A stretch of 36,979 nucleotides of DNA from Ignavibacteria bacterium CG2_30_36_16 (lineage in GTDB: Bacteria; Bacteroidota; Ignavibacteria; Ignavibacteriales; Ignavibacteriaceae): positions 1 through 36,979 of the forward strand of contig MNYQ01000145.1 of the NCBI GenBank assembly GCA_001873185.1, written 5' to 3'. Under the pieces are notes generated by a model. It had not been told where the DNA came from. It saw only the letters and a list, made by a program, of their open reading frames with translations, and did not search any database. Below are positions 1-7,476 of this stretch, one piece after another (within the stretch, counting starts at the first letter, position 1; every line of letters begins with the position of its first letter). The position numbers were made by a program, and so were the translations under genes.

Positions 1-449
1 CACAAGAGAAAAGTCATTGCGAGGGCAGCAGCACGAAGCAATCTAAAAATTCCACCCCGGGATTGTTTTCCCGCATGCGGGATTAGCCAACGGACAATGA
101 CTGTTCTTAATAAACTTTTTTTTGACCGGATTCATAAATGTTTGTTGCTTTATTATAAACATTTACTTCCGATCTGATTTGAGGCTGCACATACGGGTGT
201 CGAGAAAGGCTTCCGAAGATAAAAACGGAATGTGAATTGATAAAAATTCCGCAAAAGACAAGCGGTTCTCAATCAAAAGGATTAGCTCTCTTTTCAACCC
301 TTTGCCCGATTGTTTTGCCTTCCTCTATAACGTAGCTTGTTGTGTGTTTGGAATAAAGAATTGTTTTGAATCTCCAATATAGGTGCACTACGAATGCAGA
401 AAATAAATTTTATAACGTTAAACGTTTTATTAAAGAAAGAGTAATTCCA
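1..449. repeat. Repeat-rich intergenic region
   Basis: No convincing gene is seen before the first CDS. Bases 1-44 carry a GTCATTGCGAG...GAAGCAATCT element that recurs inverted at 15385-15428 with two mismatches. Bases 70-81 are the palindrome CCCGCATGCGGG, and 83-94 is a half-copy of the TCCGTTAGCTAACGGA palindrome family. The only regulatory-looking element is the shared box at 291-312. A TTG-started extension of the downstream ORF reaches back to 366 but adds a non-conserved-looking N-terminus in front of a good signal peptide. Confidence 0.6.
291..312 (+). promoter_or_regulatory. Shared upstream box, copy A
   Basis: This reads TTTTCAWCCYTTTG, two variable bases, then CKATTG, and is found at three places upstream of envelope genes (also 1885-1906 and 4341-4362). 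Copies A and C agree at 18 of 22 positions by eye. It lies 138 bases before the DUF4382 start codon. It may be an alternative-sigma promoter or an operator; the function is inferred only. Confidence 0.45.
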
Positions 450-1262
450 ATGAAATCCATAAAAGATAAGTTCATACTTACGACAGTTTTTTTAATTTCT
501 TTTGCAATATCAATATTCATATTTAGTTGTTCTGATTCAACATCGCCTGAAAGCGGACAGGGACAATTAAAGATGACAATGGTTGATGCCCCTTCAGGTT
601 ATGATCAGGTAAATATTGTTGTTACAAGAGTTGAAGTTCATAAATCCGGCGCTGATGAAAACAGCGGCTGGGTTGTAATAAACAATAACTTAGCAACTTA
701 TGATCTGATTAAATTAAGAAACGGCGCTAGTGTAGTTCTTGGTGATAACTCACTTGATGTCGGGCATTATACACAAATAAGATTAATACTCGGTTCGGGA
801 AGTAACGTTGTGGTAAACGGTATTGTGTTCAGCCTAAATGTCCCAAGCGGAACAGAAACAGGAATAAAATTAAATCATGAATTTGATATTCAACCTGGCT
901 TGCTTTACGAGCTAATGCTCGATTTTGATGCCGAACATTCAATTGTATATACGGGAAGCGAGCAGTATAAACTCAAACCGGTTATTAGAGTTGTTCCTGT
1001 TGTAATCTCCGGGACTATTTCAGGCAAAGTAACTCCGGTAATCACTCAAGCTTCTGTTTATGCTATTAGCGGAACAGATACAGTAATCGCTGCAGCAGAA
1101 ATAACAACCGGGATTTTTAAGTTGATGGCATTATTACACGGCAGTTATAATTTAAAAGTAGTTCCGGCAGATCCACTTTATAGCGATACAACAATTGTTA
1201 ACGTAGTTGTTGTTGCAAAACAGAATACGGATTTGGGAACGATCAATTTACATTTAAAATAA
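450..1262 (+). CDS. DUF4382 domain lipoprotein
   Basis: Predicted lipoprotein of 270 residues. The N-terminus is a signal peptide (K-rich, then a hydrophobic stretch at about 8-25) ending in a lipobox-like FSC, with the acylated Cys at residue 27. The next ~170 residues match the DUF4382 pattern: a GQGQLKMTMVDAP start, then VNIVVTRVEVH, then a segment of the type LDVGHYTQIRLIL, and a late YKLKPVIRVV. DUF4382 proteins are surface or periplasmic beta-sandwich proteins of unknown function. The C-terminal ~65 residues (GTISGKVTP onward) look like a carboxypeptidase-regulatory-like beta-sandwich. The ATG at 450 is chosen over an upstream TTG at 366 because it puts the signal peptide at the N-terminus and has a purine-rich AAAGAAAGAG about 8 bases before it. 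The next gene follows after about 30 bases and is probably co-transcribed. Confidence 0.82.
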   Translation: MKSIKDKFILTTVFLISFAISIFIFSCSDSTSPESGQGQLKMTMVDAPSGYDQVNIVVTRVEVHKSGADENSGWVVINNNLATYDLIKLRNGASVVLGDNSLDVGHYTQIRLILGSGSNVVVNGIVFSLNVPSGTETGIKLNHEFDIQPGLLYELMLDFDAEHSIVYTGSEQYKLKPVIRVVPVVISGTISGKVTPVITQASVYAISGTDTVIAAAEITTGIFKLMALLHGSYNLKVVPADPLYSDTTIVNVVVVAKQNTDLGTINLHLK

Positions 1263-1292
1263 ATCTATAAAACAAAAAAAGGAGCTATGTTT

Positions 1293-1796
1293 ATGAAAAG
1301 GAATCTACTTTTCGGAATGACTTTAGTCATTATGATGATCTTAGCAAAACCAATCGCAGCGCAAGATCACGGATTTGGACTTGGACTAATATTAGGCGAA
1401 CCAACCGGATTGAGCGCTAAACTCTGGACGACCAGGGATAATGCCCTTGATTTCGGGCTTGGTGTGTCAGTTGGCGGCGATCGCATCTCGCACCACAACA
1501 ACATTTATTACGATGGAAAAAGCCGTGTCCATTTTCATATGGATTATCTGTGGCACTCTTTCAATGCAATAAGTACAACCGAAAGATTTCCTCTCTATTA
1601 CGGTCTTGGCGGCAGGTTTAATACCGGCGGCGGTTATGACGGATCATTCGGTGCAAGAGGTGTTTTTGGTATCGCATGGTTTCCACACGCAACTCCGATT
1701 GATGTATTCCTTGAGTTAGTGCCTGTGTTGCAGATTACTCCGGATGTCGGATTTGGCATAGATGCCGGGCTTGGCATAAGATATTTCTTTGAATAA
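1293..1796 (+). CDS. Small outer-membrane beta-barrel protein (DUF3996-like)
   Basis: Secreted protein of 167 residues with a clear signal peptide (hydrophobic core, cleavage near AAQD). The mature part consists of alternating Gly/aromatic beta-strand segments such as GFGLGLILGEPTGLSAKLW and ends with an aromatic strand RYFFE, as in outer-membrane barrels. The GEPTG start and overall size resemble the DUF3996 (BAPKO_0422) barrel family; this is recognition by eye. There are two in-frame ATGs, at 1287 and 1293. The Shine-Dalgarno AAAGGAG ends at 1284, only 2 bases before the first but 8 before the second, so 1293 is preferred. Likely second gene of an operon with the DUF4382 lipoprotein. Ligand and function are unknown. 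Confidence 0.75.
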   Translation: MKRNLLFGMTLVIMMILAKPIAAQDHGFGLGLILGEPTGLSAKLWTTRDNALDFGLGVSVGGDRISHHNNIYYDGKSRVHFHMDYLWHSFNAISTTERFPLYYGLGGRFNTGGGYDGSFGARGVFGIAWFPHATPIDVFLELVPVLQITPDVGFGIDAGLGIRYFFE

Positions 1797-2028
1797 AAGA
1801 AAATAATTGTAAAGCGATTTACAAATGATTTGAAAAAGGAATTTTATATTACTAATGCTTTTGGCTATAAATATTATCATTCCTTTTTCATCCTTTTGGT
1901 CTATTGCGCACTGTTCTTTTTCAGAGTATCATTAACACGTATAAATCAATTATCAGAGACTTAAAAAATCAAATGACATTTACTAACATTATAACAATAA
2001 TATATTTAACAACTCGAAAGGAAACGTT
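1797..2028. other. Intergenic region with inverted repeats
   Basis: Holds a short AT-rich hairpin at 1807-1824 (TTGTAAA, GCGA, TTTACAA) and an 11-base inverted repeat with arms at 1832-1842 and 1879-1889 that encloses 36 bases. The second arm runs into the shared box at 1885-1906. No gene seen. AAAGGAA precedes the next ATG. Confidence 0.45.
1885..1906 (+). promoter_or_regulatory. Shared upstream box, copy B
   Basis: Second copy of the TTTTCAWCCYTTTG-nn-CKATTG box, agreeing with copy C at 19 of 22 bases. It lies 123 bases upstream of the OmpA-family start and overlaps one arm of an 11-base inverted repeat (1832-1842/1879-1889), which could let it sit in a hairpin. Role inferred from position only. 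Confidence 0.45.
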
Positions 2029-3408
2029 ATGAAAAAGCTAATACTTTATTCATTGCTATCTCTATTCATTACTATTATCTCATTCCCTCAAAATAGTATC
2101 ACCAAGCATCATGCTTTCTCAGGCACTGTTATGCTTGGCGTCGAGGCTGGAGCAACAATTGGCTTCACGGATTATGCAAATCCTAAACCGGAAGTTTTAG
2201 GAAGAGCGGTTATAGAATATTTTTTCCCGACAACTTCTGCCGGCATCTTAGGTTTGAAAGGATTTTTTAGCGGCGGTTACGTTGCAGGTAAGGATGATAA
2301 TAAAAATCCCTCAGAATTTCGTGCAACTATAGTCCGGATTGGCGGTGGTATAAGTTACACCTTCTCAATACAAGAAGCCGTTTTCCCTTATGTTTTTGCC
2401 GGCGCATCTTACGGCTGGGTAAATCCCAGTGATAGGAATAATGTCGAGTTGCCTTATTTACGAAGAACATTTGAAATAACAAGAGAAAATTATCATGCAG
2501 AAGTGGGTGTAAGATTTCTTTTGTCTGATGCTATTAATCTGAATGTAAACATTGGTGGAGAATTTAGCCCTGCTGATAACTGGGACGCCCAGCCTGCAAG
2601 CGGTGGAAATGATATGTTAATACAAGGATTGGTTGGCTTCTCTTATTCCATCTTTACAACGACAGATGCAGATGGCGATGGTGTTAAAGATGGTGATGAT
2701 CAATGCCCTGATACTCCTGAGGGTGTTCAGGTAGATCTTTTTGGCTGCCCGCTTGATGCAGACGGCGATGGTGTACCTGATTACTTAGACAAATGCGCTA
2801 ACACACCTTCAAATGTTAAAGTAGACGCTGATGGCTGTCCGCTTGATTCTGATAAAGATGGCGTTCTAGACTATCTCGATAAATGCCCGAACACACCTGC
2901 CGGAGTTAAAGTAGACGCAAAAGGCTGCCCGGTTGATTCCGACGGCGACGGCGTTCCTGACTATCTTGATAATTGCCCTAACACACCTAAGGGTGTTGAA
3001 GTTGATGCAAAAGGCTGTACAATTGAAAAAGAAGTTATAATTATTGAAAAGCCGGCTGAAGTAATTACTTTAGTTCTTAGCGGAGATACGAACTTTGAAT
3101 TTAATAAGGCAACTCTCCTGCCTAATGCTTATGCATCTTTTAAGGGTATTATTAGCACCATGAAAGAACATCCTGATTACAAATGGGAAGTTGGTGGACA
3201 TACCGATGCAATAGGTTCTGATAGTTATAATATGAGGCTTTCAAAACAAAGAGCTCAAGCTGTGGTAGACTATCTTGTCAGCCAGGGCGTTGGAAGAAGT
3301 AACCTTACGATGGTAGGATATGGCGAACGTAATCCAATTGCCACTAACGATACAGATGAAGGAAGATCTATGAACAGACGAGTTGAGATAAAACTCCTCT
3401 CTAAATAA
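2029..3408 (+). CDS. OmpA-family outer-membrane protein with TSP3 repeats
   Basis: Porin-like envelope protein of 459 residues that ties the outer membrane to peptidoglycan. Domains in order: signal peptide (about 1-20); a ~190-residue N-terminal beta-barrel rich in Gly and aromatic strands; four thrombospondin type 3 calcium-binding repeats (about 215-330), each DxDGDGVxDxxDxCPxTPxGVxVDxxGC; then an OmpA-like peptidoglycan-binding domain (about 348-459). The last domain holds GGHTDAIGSDSYN, LSKQRAQAVVDYL, VGYGERNPIATN and the closing NRRVEI that contacts diaminopimelate in the family. This order is the common OprF/OmpA layout in Bacteroidota. Start: ATG after AAAGGAA. It is followed by a strong hairpin terminator, so it is probably monocistronic, with the shared box as its upstream control element. 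Confidence 0.93.
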   Translation: MKKLILYSLLSLFITIISFPQNSITKHHAFSGTVMLGVEAGATIGFTDYANPKPEVLGRAVIEYFFPTTSAGILGLKGFFSGGYVAGKDDNKNPSEFRATIVRIGGGISYTFSIQEAVFPYVFAGASYGWVNPSDRNNVELPYLRRTFEITRENYHAEVGVRFLLSDAINLNVNIGGEFSPADNWDAQPASGGNDMLIQGLVGFSYSIFTTTDADGDGVKDGDDQCPDTPEGVQVDLFGCPLDADGDGVPDYLDKCANTPSNVKVDADGCPLDSDKDGVLDYLDKCPNTPAGVKVDAKGCPVDSDGDGVPDYLDNCPNTPKGVEVDAKGCTIEKEVIIIEKPAEVITLVLSGDTNFEFNKATLLPNAYASFKGIISTMKEHPDYKWEVGGHTDAIGSDSYNMRLSKQRAQAVVDYLVSQGVGRSNLTMVGYGERNPIATNDTDEGRSMNRRVEIKLLSK

Positions 3409-3436
3409 GTTCATCAGAAGTTATAGATGAAATTGA

Positions 3437-3473
3437 CAGAAGCGGTATTGTTAAAGCCGCTTCTGTTATTTTT
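3437..3473 (+). terminator. Rho-independent terminator of the OmpA gene
   Basis: Perfect 9-base stem CAGAAGCGG (3437-3445) and CCGCTTCTG (3457-3465) with an 11-base loop, followed by TTATTTTT. It lies 28 bases after the OmpA stop codon. Confidence 0.85.
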
Positions 3474-3526
3474 AAGTCAGTGACAAAGAAATTTTAAATA
3501 AATAAAATGATTATCGGAGATACGAA

Positions 3527-4195
3527 ATGAAAAAAATAAAAGGCATCCTTTTAATCTCATCAATAGCCTTGTCTATCTTTCTTTATGGTTGCGGTGCAAG
3601 CAATGCCGTTAAAGGAGGAGTTATAGGCGGCGTTGCCGGAGGTGTTGTGGGAGGAGTTATTGGCGATCAATTAGGTAACACAGTATTAGGCGCTATAATA
3701 GGCGCAGCAGTTGGCGGTACCGCTGGCGTTTTAATAGGAAACTACATGGATAAACAAGCGGAAGAAATGCAGAATGATATTGCTGGTGCAGAAATAGAAA
3801 GAGTCGGTGAAGGTATAAAAATTACTTTCGATTCGGGAATTTTATTTGCAACTAATTCATCAACGCTTGAACCTGAAGCCAAAAGAAACATAATTAAACT
3901 TGCCACCATACTAAACAAATATCCTGATACAAATATTTTAGTAACAGGGCATACCGATTCTGACGGAACAGATGATTACAATCAAGCACTATCAGAAAGA
4001 AGAGCTAAAGCAGTGTCGGACTATGCTACAATGCAAGGTGTTCCTTCTTCAAGATTTTCGGTTATCGGACTTGGTGAAAACGAACCTGTCGCTACTAATG
4101 ATACTGAGGATGGTAAACATTTAAACAGACGAGTCGAAATTGCTGTGTTTGCAAATGAAGAGCTAAAAAAAGCTGCTGAAGAAGGCAGACTTTAA
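3527..4195 (+). CDS. Glycine-zipper OmpA-family lipoprotein
   Basis: Outer-membrane lipoprotein of 222 residues. The signal peptide ends in the lipobox LYGC with Cys22. Residues about 29-70 form a glycine zipper with repeated GGVxGGVxG and GAIIGAAVGG segments, a membrane-inserting helix hairpin seen in YiaD/YfiB-like proteins. Residues about 95-207 are an OmpA-like peptidoglycan-binding domain: ITFDSGILFATNS, then TGHTDSDGTDDYNQ, then LSERRAKAVSDY, then GLGENEPVATN and the closing LNRRVEIAV. The E. coli counterpart YiaD is described as an inner/outer-membrane protein tied to envelope integrity. GGAG lies 9 bases before the ATG. It follows a terminator, so it needs its own promoter in 3474-3526, where I see no clear motif. 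Confidence 0.9.
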   Translation: MKKIKGILLISSIALSIFLYGCGASNAVKGGVIGGVAGGVVGGVIGDQLGNTVLGAIIGAAVGGTAGVLIGNYMDKQAEEMQNDIAGAEIERVGEGIKITFDSGILFATNSSTLEPEAKRNIIKLATILNKYPDTNILVTGHTDSDGTDDYNQALSERRAKAVSDYATMQGVPSSRFSVIGLGENEPVATNDTEDGKHLNRRVEIAVFANEELKKAAEEGRL

Positions 4196-4433
4196 CATTT
4201 CTGTTGATGAGTAATCAAAATATTTTTGCTCTAATGGTAAATCAATGCAAGTTTGAGGAAGAGTAAATTCATGGGCACGCAGAAGTGCAAACGAGTGCCC
4301 ACGAGCTTTATTAAAATACTCATTCTAAAGATGTAGTTCCTTTTCATCCCTTTGTACTATTGAATTGCTACATTCCTCTCCATAGCTTGCCATTGAAATT
4401 AAACATCATTACTTAAACTGAAAGGATACTTAA
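4196..4433. other. Intergenic region with inverted repeat
   Basis: A 7-base inverted repeat TGGGCAC (4272-4278) / GTGCCCA (4295-4301) is present, with no T-tract, so it is not a normal terminator. The shared upstream box copy C follows at 4341-4362. Confidence 0.4.
4341..4362 (+). promoter_or_regulatory. Shared upstream box, copy C
   Basis: Third copy of the TTTTCAWCCYTTTG-nn-CKATTG box, 72 bases upstream of the 49-residue membrane peptide gene. Downstream similarity to copy A continues weakly (TTGC, then TTCCTCT). See the finding for the comparison. Confidence 0.45.
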
Positions 4434-4583
4434 ATGTTATTTACAATCGTTGTTGTGTTACTCGTTTTATGGTTACTTGGATTCTTCGCTTTCCCCGTTA
4501 TGGGCGGCTTTATTCACATTCTGCTCGTGATTGCAGTTATAGTGGTATTAGTAAGAGTTATTACCGGACGACGTGCACTTTAA
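4434..4583 (+). CDS. Small membrane protein, lmo0937 family type
   Basis: A 49-codon gene with ATG at 4434 and TAA at 4581. AAAGGA sits 7 bases upstream. The product begins MLFTIVVVLLVLWLLGFF and has two hydrophobic helices (about 2-20 and 25-41) joined by a short PVMGG turn, then a basic tail VRVITGRRAL. Size, two-helix hairpin and the basic end match the small lmo0937/DUF5670 membrane proteins common in bacteria, often linked to envelope or general stress. Function is unknown. Shares the upstream box with the DUF4382 and OmpA genes. Its length makes automated calling easy to miss. Confidence 0.75.
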   Translation: MLFTIVVVLLVLWLLGFFAFPVMGGFIHILLVIAVIVVLVRVITGRRAL

Positions 4584-4619
4584 AATACCATCGAGCCGCA
4601 AGCTGCAACTAAAAATGAA

Positions 4620-4727
4620 AAATGAAAAATTGCAAATTGTAAAAATATTCCCGAAAATACGGGACAGGTTTAACACAAAAATACATTGGCACTAACGGAT
4701 AAACGACAATACTCTATTAAGTGACAC
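4620..4727. repeat. Composite intergenic repeat, copy 1
   Basis: Bases 4646-4710 carry AAATATTCCCG, a short palindrome closed by CGGGACAGGTTT, then CTAACGGATAAAC and GACAATACT. The same ordered parts recur at 13424-13515 with a longer insert in the middle. It lies directly upstream of the AI-2E family gene. Confidence 0.45.
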
Positions 4728-5804
4728 ATGAATAATTCATTTATTCCTCCACGCTCTACGAACATTATAGTTTTGGTTGCTGCACTCGTTATTGTAATTG
4801 CGGGGATTAATCTCGCGCAATCTGTTGTAGTACTTTTTCTTTTCTCTTTTTTCATTGCTTTACTCGGCACAACGCCGGTGCTCTGGTTAAAGAGAAAACG
4901 CATTCCATCGGCGGTAGCAGTGCTGATTGTTATGTTGGGGATGGTAATTTTACTTATTATTATTGGAGCGCAAATCGGCGCTTCTTTAAGAGGCTTTTCA
5001 GAAGAACTCCCCTTATTGCAAATTAGTATTCGTGAACAAATAGTAAAATTCAGTGCAATTTTAACAAGCAAAGGTTTTGCCGTTAACGAAAAATTTTTTC
5101 TCGAATATGTTAACCCGGAAGCGATAATGAAACTAACCGCAGGCTTACTTTCGGGGTTTAGTTCTATGCTTTCCGATCTTTTACTGATTCTTTTAACAGT
5201 TGCTTTTATATTGCTTGAAGTTTCAAGTTTTCCTAAAAAACTGCGTATTATTCTCGGCGATCCCGAACAGGCATTTCCCAAGTTCATAAAATTCGTCGTT
5301 GATATTAAGCGCTATATGGTCATCAAAACTATTATCAATTTGGCTGCCGGTATTTTAATTGCAGCATGGATGTACATACTTGATGTGCAATTCCCTATAC
5401 TGTGGGGCTTCCTGGCATTTCTACTTCATTATATACCAAGTATTGGTTCAATTATTGCAGCAGTTCCTGCGGCGCTTCTTGCGCTTGTTCAACTTGGGAT
5501 GGGCAGCGCTCTGCTTGTTGTTGCCGGAAATATTCTTGTAGGGTTCATAATAGGGAATGTGATTGAACCCCGGCTTATGGGGAGGAAACTCGGGCTTTCT
5601 ACATTAGTCGTCTTTCTCTCTCTTATTTTTTGGGGAAGTCTGCTGGGTTTGATGGGTGCGATTCTTTGCATACCCCTCACTATGGCTTTGAAGTTCGCTT
5701 CTGAAAGCAATGAAAGCACCAAGTGGATTGCTGTGTTGCTCGGGACAGAAAAATTTGACGAGGTTGCACCCGCAAAAAAAGAGAAGAAAAATAAACCGGA
5801 GTAA
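4728..5804 (+). CDS. AI-2E family transporter (PF01594)
   Basis: Inner-membrane permease of 358 residues. About eight hydrophobic helices are visible: roughly 12-30, 34-53 and 62-83, then a soluble segment with two short helices (85-140), then 146-166, 198-218, 222-243, 250-285 and 300-330. Family signatures are LHYIPSIGSIIAAVPA around residue 235 and IEPRLMGRKLGLS followed by GLMGAILCIPL near the C-terminus. The last 20 residues are a charged Lys-rich tail. Members include TqsA (autoinducer-2 export) and sodium/proton antiporters of the UPF0118 group, so the substrate here cannot be assigned and a quorum-sensing role should not be assumed. The ATG follows GTGACAC with no strong Shine-Dalgarno. 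The gene stands alone between an intergenic repeat and the convergent tRNA gene. Confidence 0.9.
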   Translation: MNNSFIPPRSTNIIVLVAALVIVIAGINLAQSVVVLFLFSFFIALLGTTPVLWLKRKRIPSAVAVLIVMLGMVILLIIIGAQIGASLRGFSEELPLLQISIREQIVKFSAILTSKGFAVNEKFFLEYVNPEAIMKLTAGLLSGFSSMLSDLLLILLTVAFILLEVSSFPKKLRIILGDPEQAFPKFIKFVVDIKRYMVIKTIINLAAGILIAAWMYILDVQFPILWGFLAFLLHYIPSIGSIIAAVPAALLALVQLGMGSALLVVAGNILVGFIIGNVIEPRLMGRKLGLSTLVVFLSLIFWGSLLGLMGAILCIPLTMALKFASESNESTKWIAVLLGTEKFDEVAPAKKEKKNKPE

Positions 5805-5963
5805 ATGCAATGAATGGCAATTTACTTTGGAAAAACATTTAAATCATTTTTCATCACCAAGATTCAACGCACAATATTATTTCAATAAATATTTATTATC
5901 ATTGTACTTATAAACGGTCAAGATGATTACAATAATAGAATAAATAGATAAAATTTTTAAAAT

Positions 5964-5995
5964 AAAAAAGCCCGGCATTACGTCGAGCTTTTTTT
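5964..5995 (-). terminator. Terminator after tRNA-Thr
   Basis: On the minus strand AAAAAGCTCG pairs with CGGGCTTTTT (one G-U pair) around a 9-base loop, ending in a T-run. It starts immediately after the tRNA 3' end, so it serves as the tRNA terminator. On the plus strand the stem has one mismatch and would be weaker for the AI-2E gene. Confidence 0.75.
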
Positions 5996-5996
5996 G

Positions 5997-6069
5997 AGCT
6001 GGCGAACGGAATCGAACCGCCGACCGGCTGATTACAAATCAGCTGCTCTACCAGCTGAGCTACGCCAGC
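5997..6069 (-). tRNA. tRNA-Thr (anticodon TGT)
   Basis: The minus strand folds as a full cloverleaf of 73 bases. The acceptor stem is GCTGGCG/CGCCAGC. The D arm is AGCTCAGCTGGTAGAGC, the anticodon stem GCTGA/TCAGC has loop TTTGTAA (anticodon TGT, reading ACA), and the T arm carries GGTTCGATTCC. The discriminator base is T and the 3' CCA is not encoded. A Bacteroidota-type promoter lies just upstream and a terminator just downstream, so it appears to be a single-gene transcription unit. Confidence 0.97.
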
Positions 6070-6086
6070 ACTATATTTTTGGAGCA

Positions 6087-6118
6087 CAAACATAATCTTT
6101 TTTTCATTTCTGTGCAAG
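6087..6118 (-). promoter_or_regulatory. Bacteroidota-type promoter of tRNA-Thr
   Basis: On the minus strand, CTTG at 6115-6118 and TATGTTTG at 6087-6094 are 20 bases apart. This fits the Bacteroidota primary-sigma consensus TTTG-N19-21-TAnnTTTG. The start of transcription would fall near 6080, about 10 bases before the mature tRNA. Confidence 0.65.
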
Positions 6119-6125
6119 GCACGTT

Positions 6126-7466
6126 TTATAGTTTTAAACTATTTTCTTCATCGGTTTCTTTGAATTCACCATCAATCGGGTAAACCTTAAACTGAACCAT
6201 TTTTTGTCTTATTTTTTTGATTAGCTCAAAAACCAGATTTTCGTAATTAAAAGTTTCACCTGTATTTAAGATTTTCCCCGTCTGTTCTGCAATAAAACCT
6301 GCCACAGTGTTATATTCGGAGGAGGTTGGCAGTTCTATATTAAAAGATTCATTAAAATCGTCAATGTCCATTGAGCCGAGCACGTAATAATTTCCGTCCG
6401 GAAGCAAACTGTAGTCTTTTAATTCTTCTTTTGTACTGTCTGTAAATTCACCAACAATTTCTTCAAGAATATCCTCAACAGTTATTATTCCTTCCGTGCC
6501 GCCGTATTCGTCTGTTACGATGGCAAGCCTTTCACCCCGTTTCTGCATCTCTTTTAAAATTTCACTTATTAATTTCATCTCTGGAATAAAATAAGCCGGG
6601 CGGATCAAACTTTTTAAAGTAGCAGGTCGTTTGTCAATTAAAGATTTCATAAAATCTTTTGTGTGTAGAACACCTACAATATTATCTATCGAATCTTCAT
6701 AAACAGGGATAAGCGAATGCCCGGTGCGGATAACTTCGTCAGTAACTTGAGATATATCCTCTATCAGTTCAAGCGCTACCATTCCGGTTCGCGGCACCAT
6801 CACTTCGTTTGCGCGTAGGTCGTTGAACTCAAATATATTTTCTATTATTTCCTGTTCGGTTTCGTTAAGAGCGCCCGACTTCACTCCCTCCGAAATGATG
6901 TTCCTTATTTCATCTTCTGAGAAACGTGTGCGAAGAAAATTTGTTTCTTCATTCACCGGTTTTAGGAACAGATTAGAAATTGAAGTTATAAGTTTTGAAG
7001 GCGGGCGAAGGATAGTTGTAAGAAGTAGTAGTCCCCTTACAGAGAACCTTCCGATTTCTTCTGCATATTTAAAACCAAGCGCTTTGGGAATAAGAATACA
7101 AAACACGAGCGAAAGAAAAGTGTCAATGATTATTGCAAATAAAACTGAAATTATTCCGGCGTTGTTAGCAAGAAGCGGTACACCGCAATTAATCAATAAC
7201 GGAACAAAAACATGCAGAAATATTTTCACTAACACAATTGCCATAGTAATTAATGACAATGTTGTTGCAATTTGCACTGTGCCGAAAAATGAATCGGCAT
7301 CCTTTTGAATTTTTAGAAAAGCCGGCGCAAGTTTATCATTACGCTCTTCCATCTCATCAATTTTGTTGCGTCCAAACGATGCAACAGAAACTTCGGCAGC
7401 CGAAAAAAAACTTGCAGCCGCCATAAATAAAAAAAATAAAATAATTTCGATAAGTAATAAATCCAT
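6126..7466 (-). CDS. CNNM/CorC-HlyC type membrane protein with CBS pair
   Basis: Inner-membrane protein of 446 residues of the hemolysin-C/CorB (CNNM) family, whose members are linked to magnesium and cobalt transport or tolerance. Domains: DUF21/CNNM membrane domain (about 1-185) with helices near 3-23, 65-95 and 105-130 and the family segment FFSAAEVSVASF; a CBS pair (about 216-345) with VMVPRT at the start and DEYGGTEGIITVEDILEEI (319-337) in the second CBS; and a C-terminal CorC_HlyC domain (about 350-432) around YYVLGSMDIDDFNE and YNTVAGFIAEQTG. The length is normal for the family and all parts are present. It lies 10 bases downstream of the glycosyltransferase gene on the same strand and is probably translated from the same transcript. 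No haemolytic role is implied. Confidence 0.92.
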   Translation of the reverse strand: MDLLLIEIILFFLFMAAASFFSAAEVSVASFGRNKIDEMEERNDKLAPAFLKIQKDADSFFGTVQIATTLSLITMAIVLVKIFLHVFVPLLINCGVPLLANNAGIISVLFAIIIDTFLSLVFCILIPKALGFKYAEEIGRFSVRGLLLLTTILRPPSKLITSISNLFLKPVNEETNFLRTRFSEDEIRNIISEGVKSGALNETEQEIIENIFEFNDLRANEVMVPRTGMVALELIEDISQVTDEVIRTGHSLIPVYEDSIDNIVGVLHTKDFMKSLIDKRPATLKSLIRPAYFIPEMKLISEILKEMQKRGERLAIVTDEYGGTEGIITVEDILEEIVGEFTDSTKEELKDYSLLPDGNYYVLGSMDIDDFNESFNIELPTSSEYNTVAGFIAEQTGKILNTGETFNYENLVFELIKKIRQKMVQFKVYPIDGEFKETDEENSLKL

Positions 7467-7476
7467 AATGTTGTTT

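Noticed and set aside
4670-5287. Antisense ORF of 205 codons opposite the AI-2E gene
   Set aside because: It is the shadow of a clear membrane-protein frame with family signatures; its own translation is low-complexity Ser/Thr/Lys and has no recognisable domain.
4728-5804. Assigning autoinducer-2 export to the AI-2E family gene
   Set aside because: The family is functionally mixed; no lsr or luxS neighbour supports quorum sensing.
6126-7466. Calling the CNNM/CorC-type gene a haemolysin
   Set aside because: The name is historical; domain content indicates a CNNM-type membrane protein with CBS pair.
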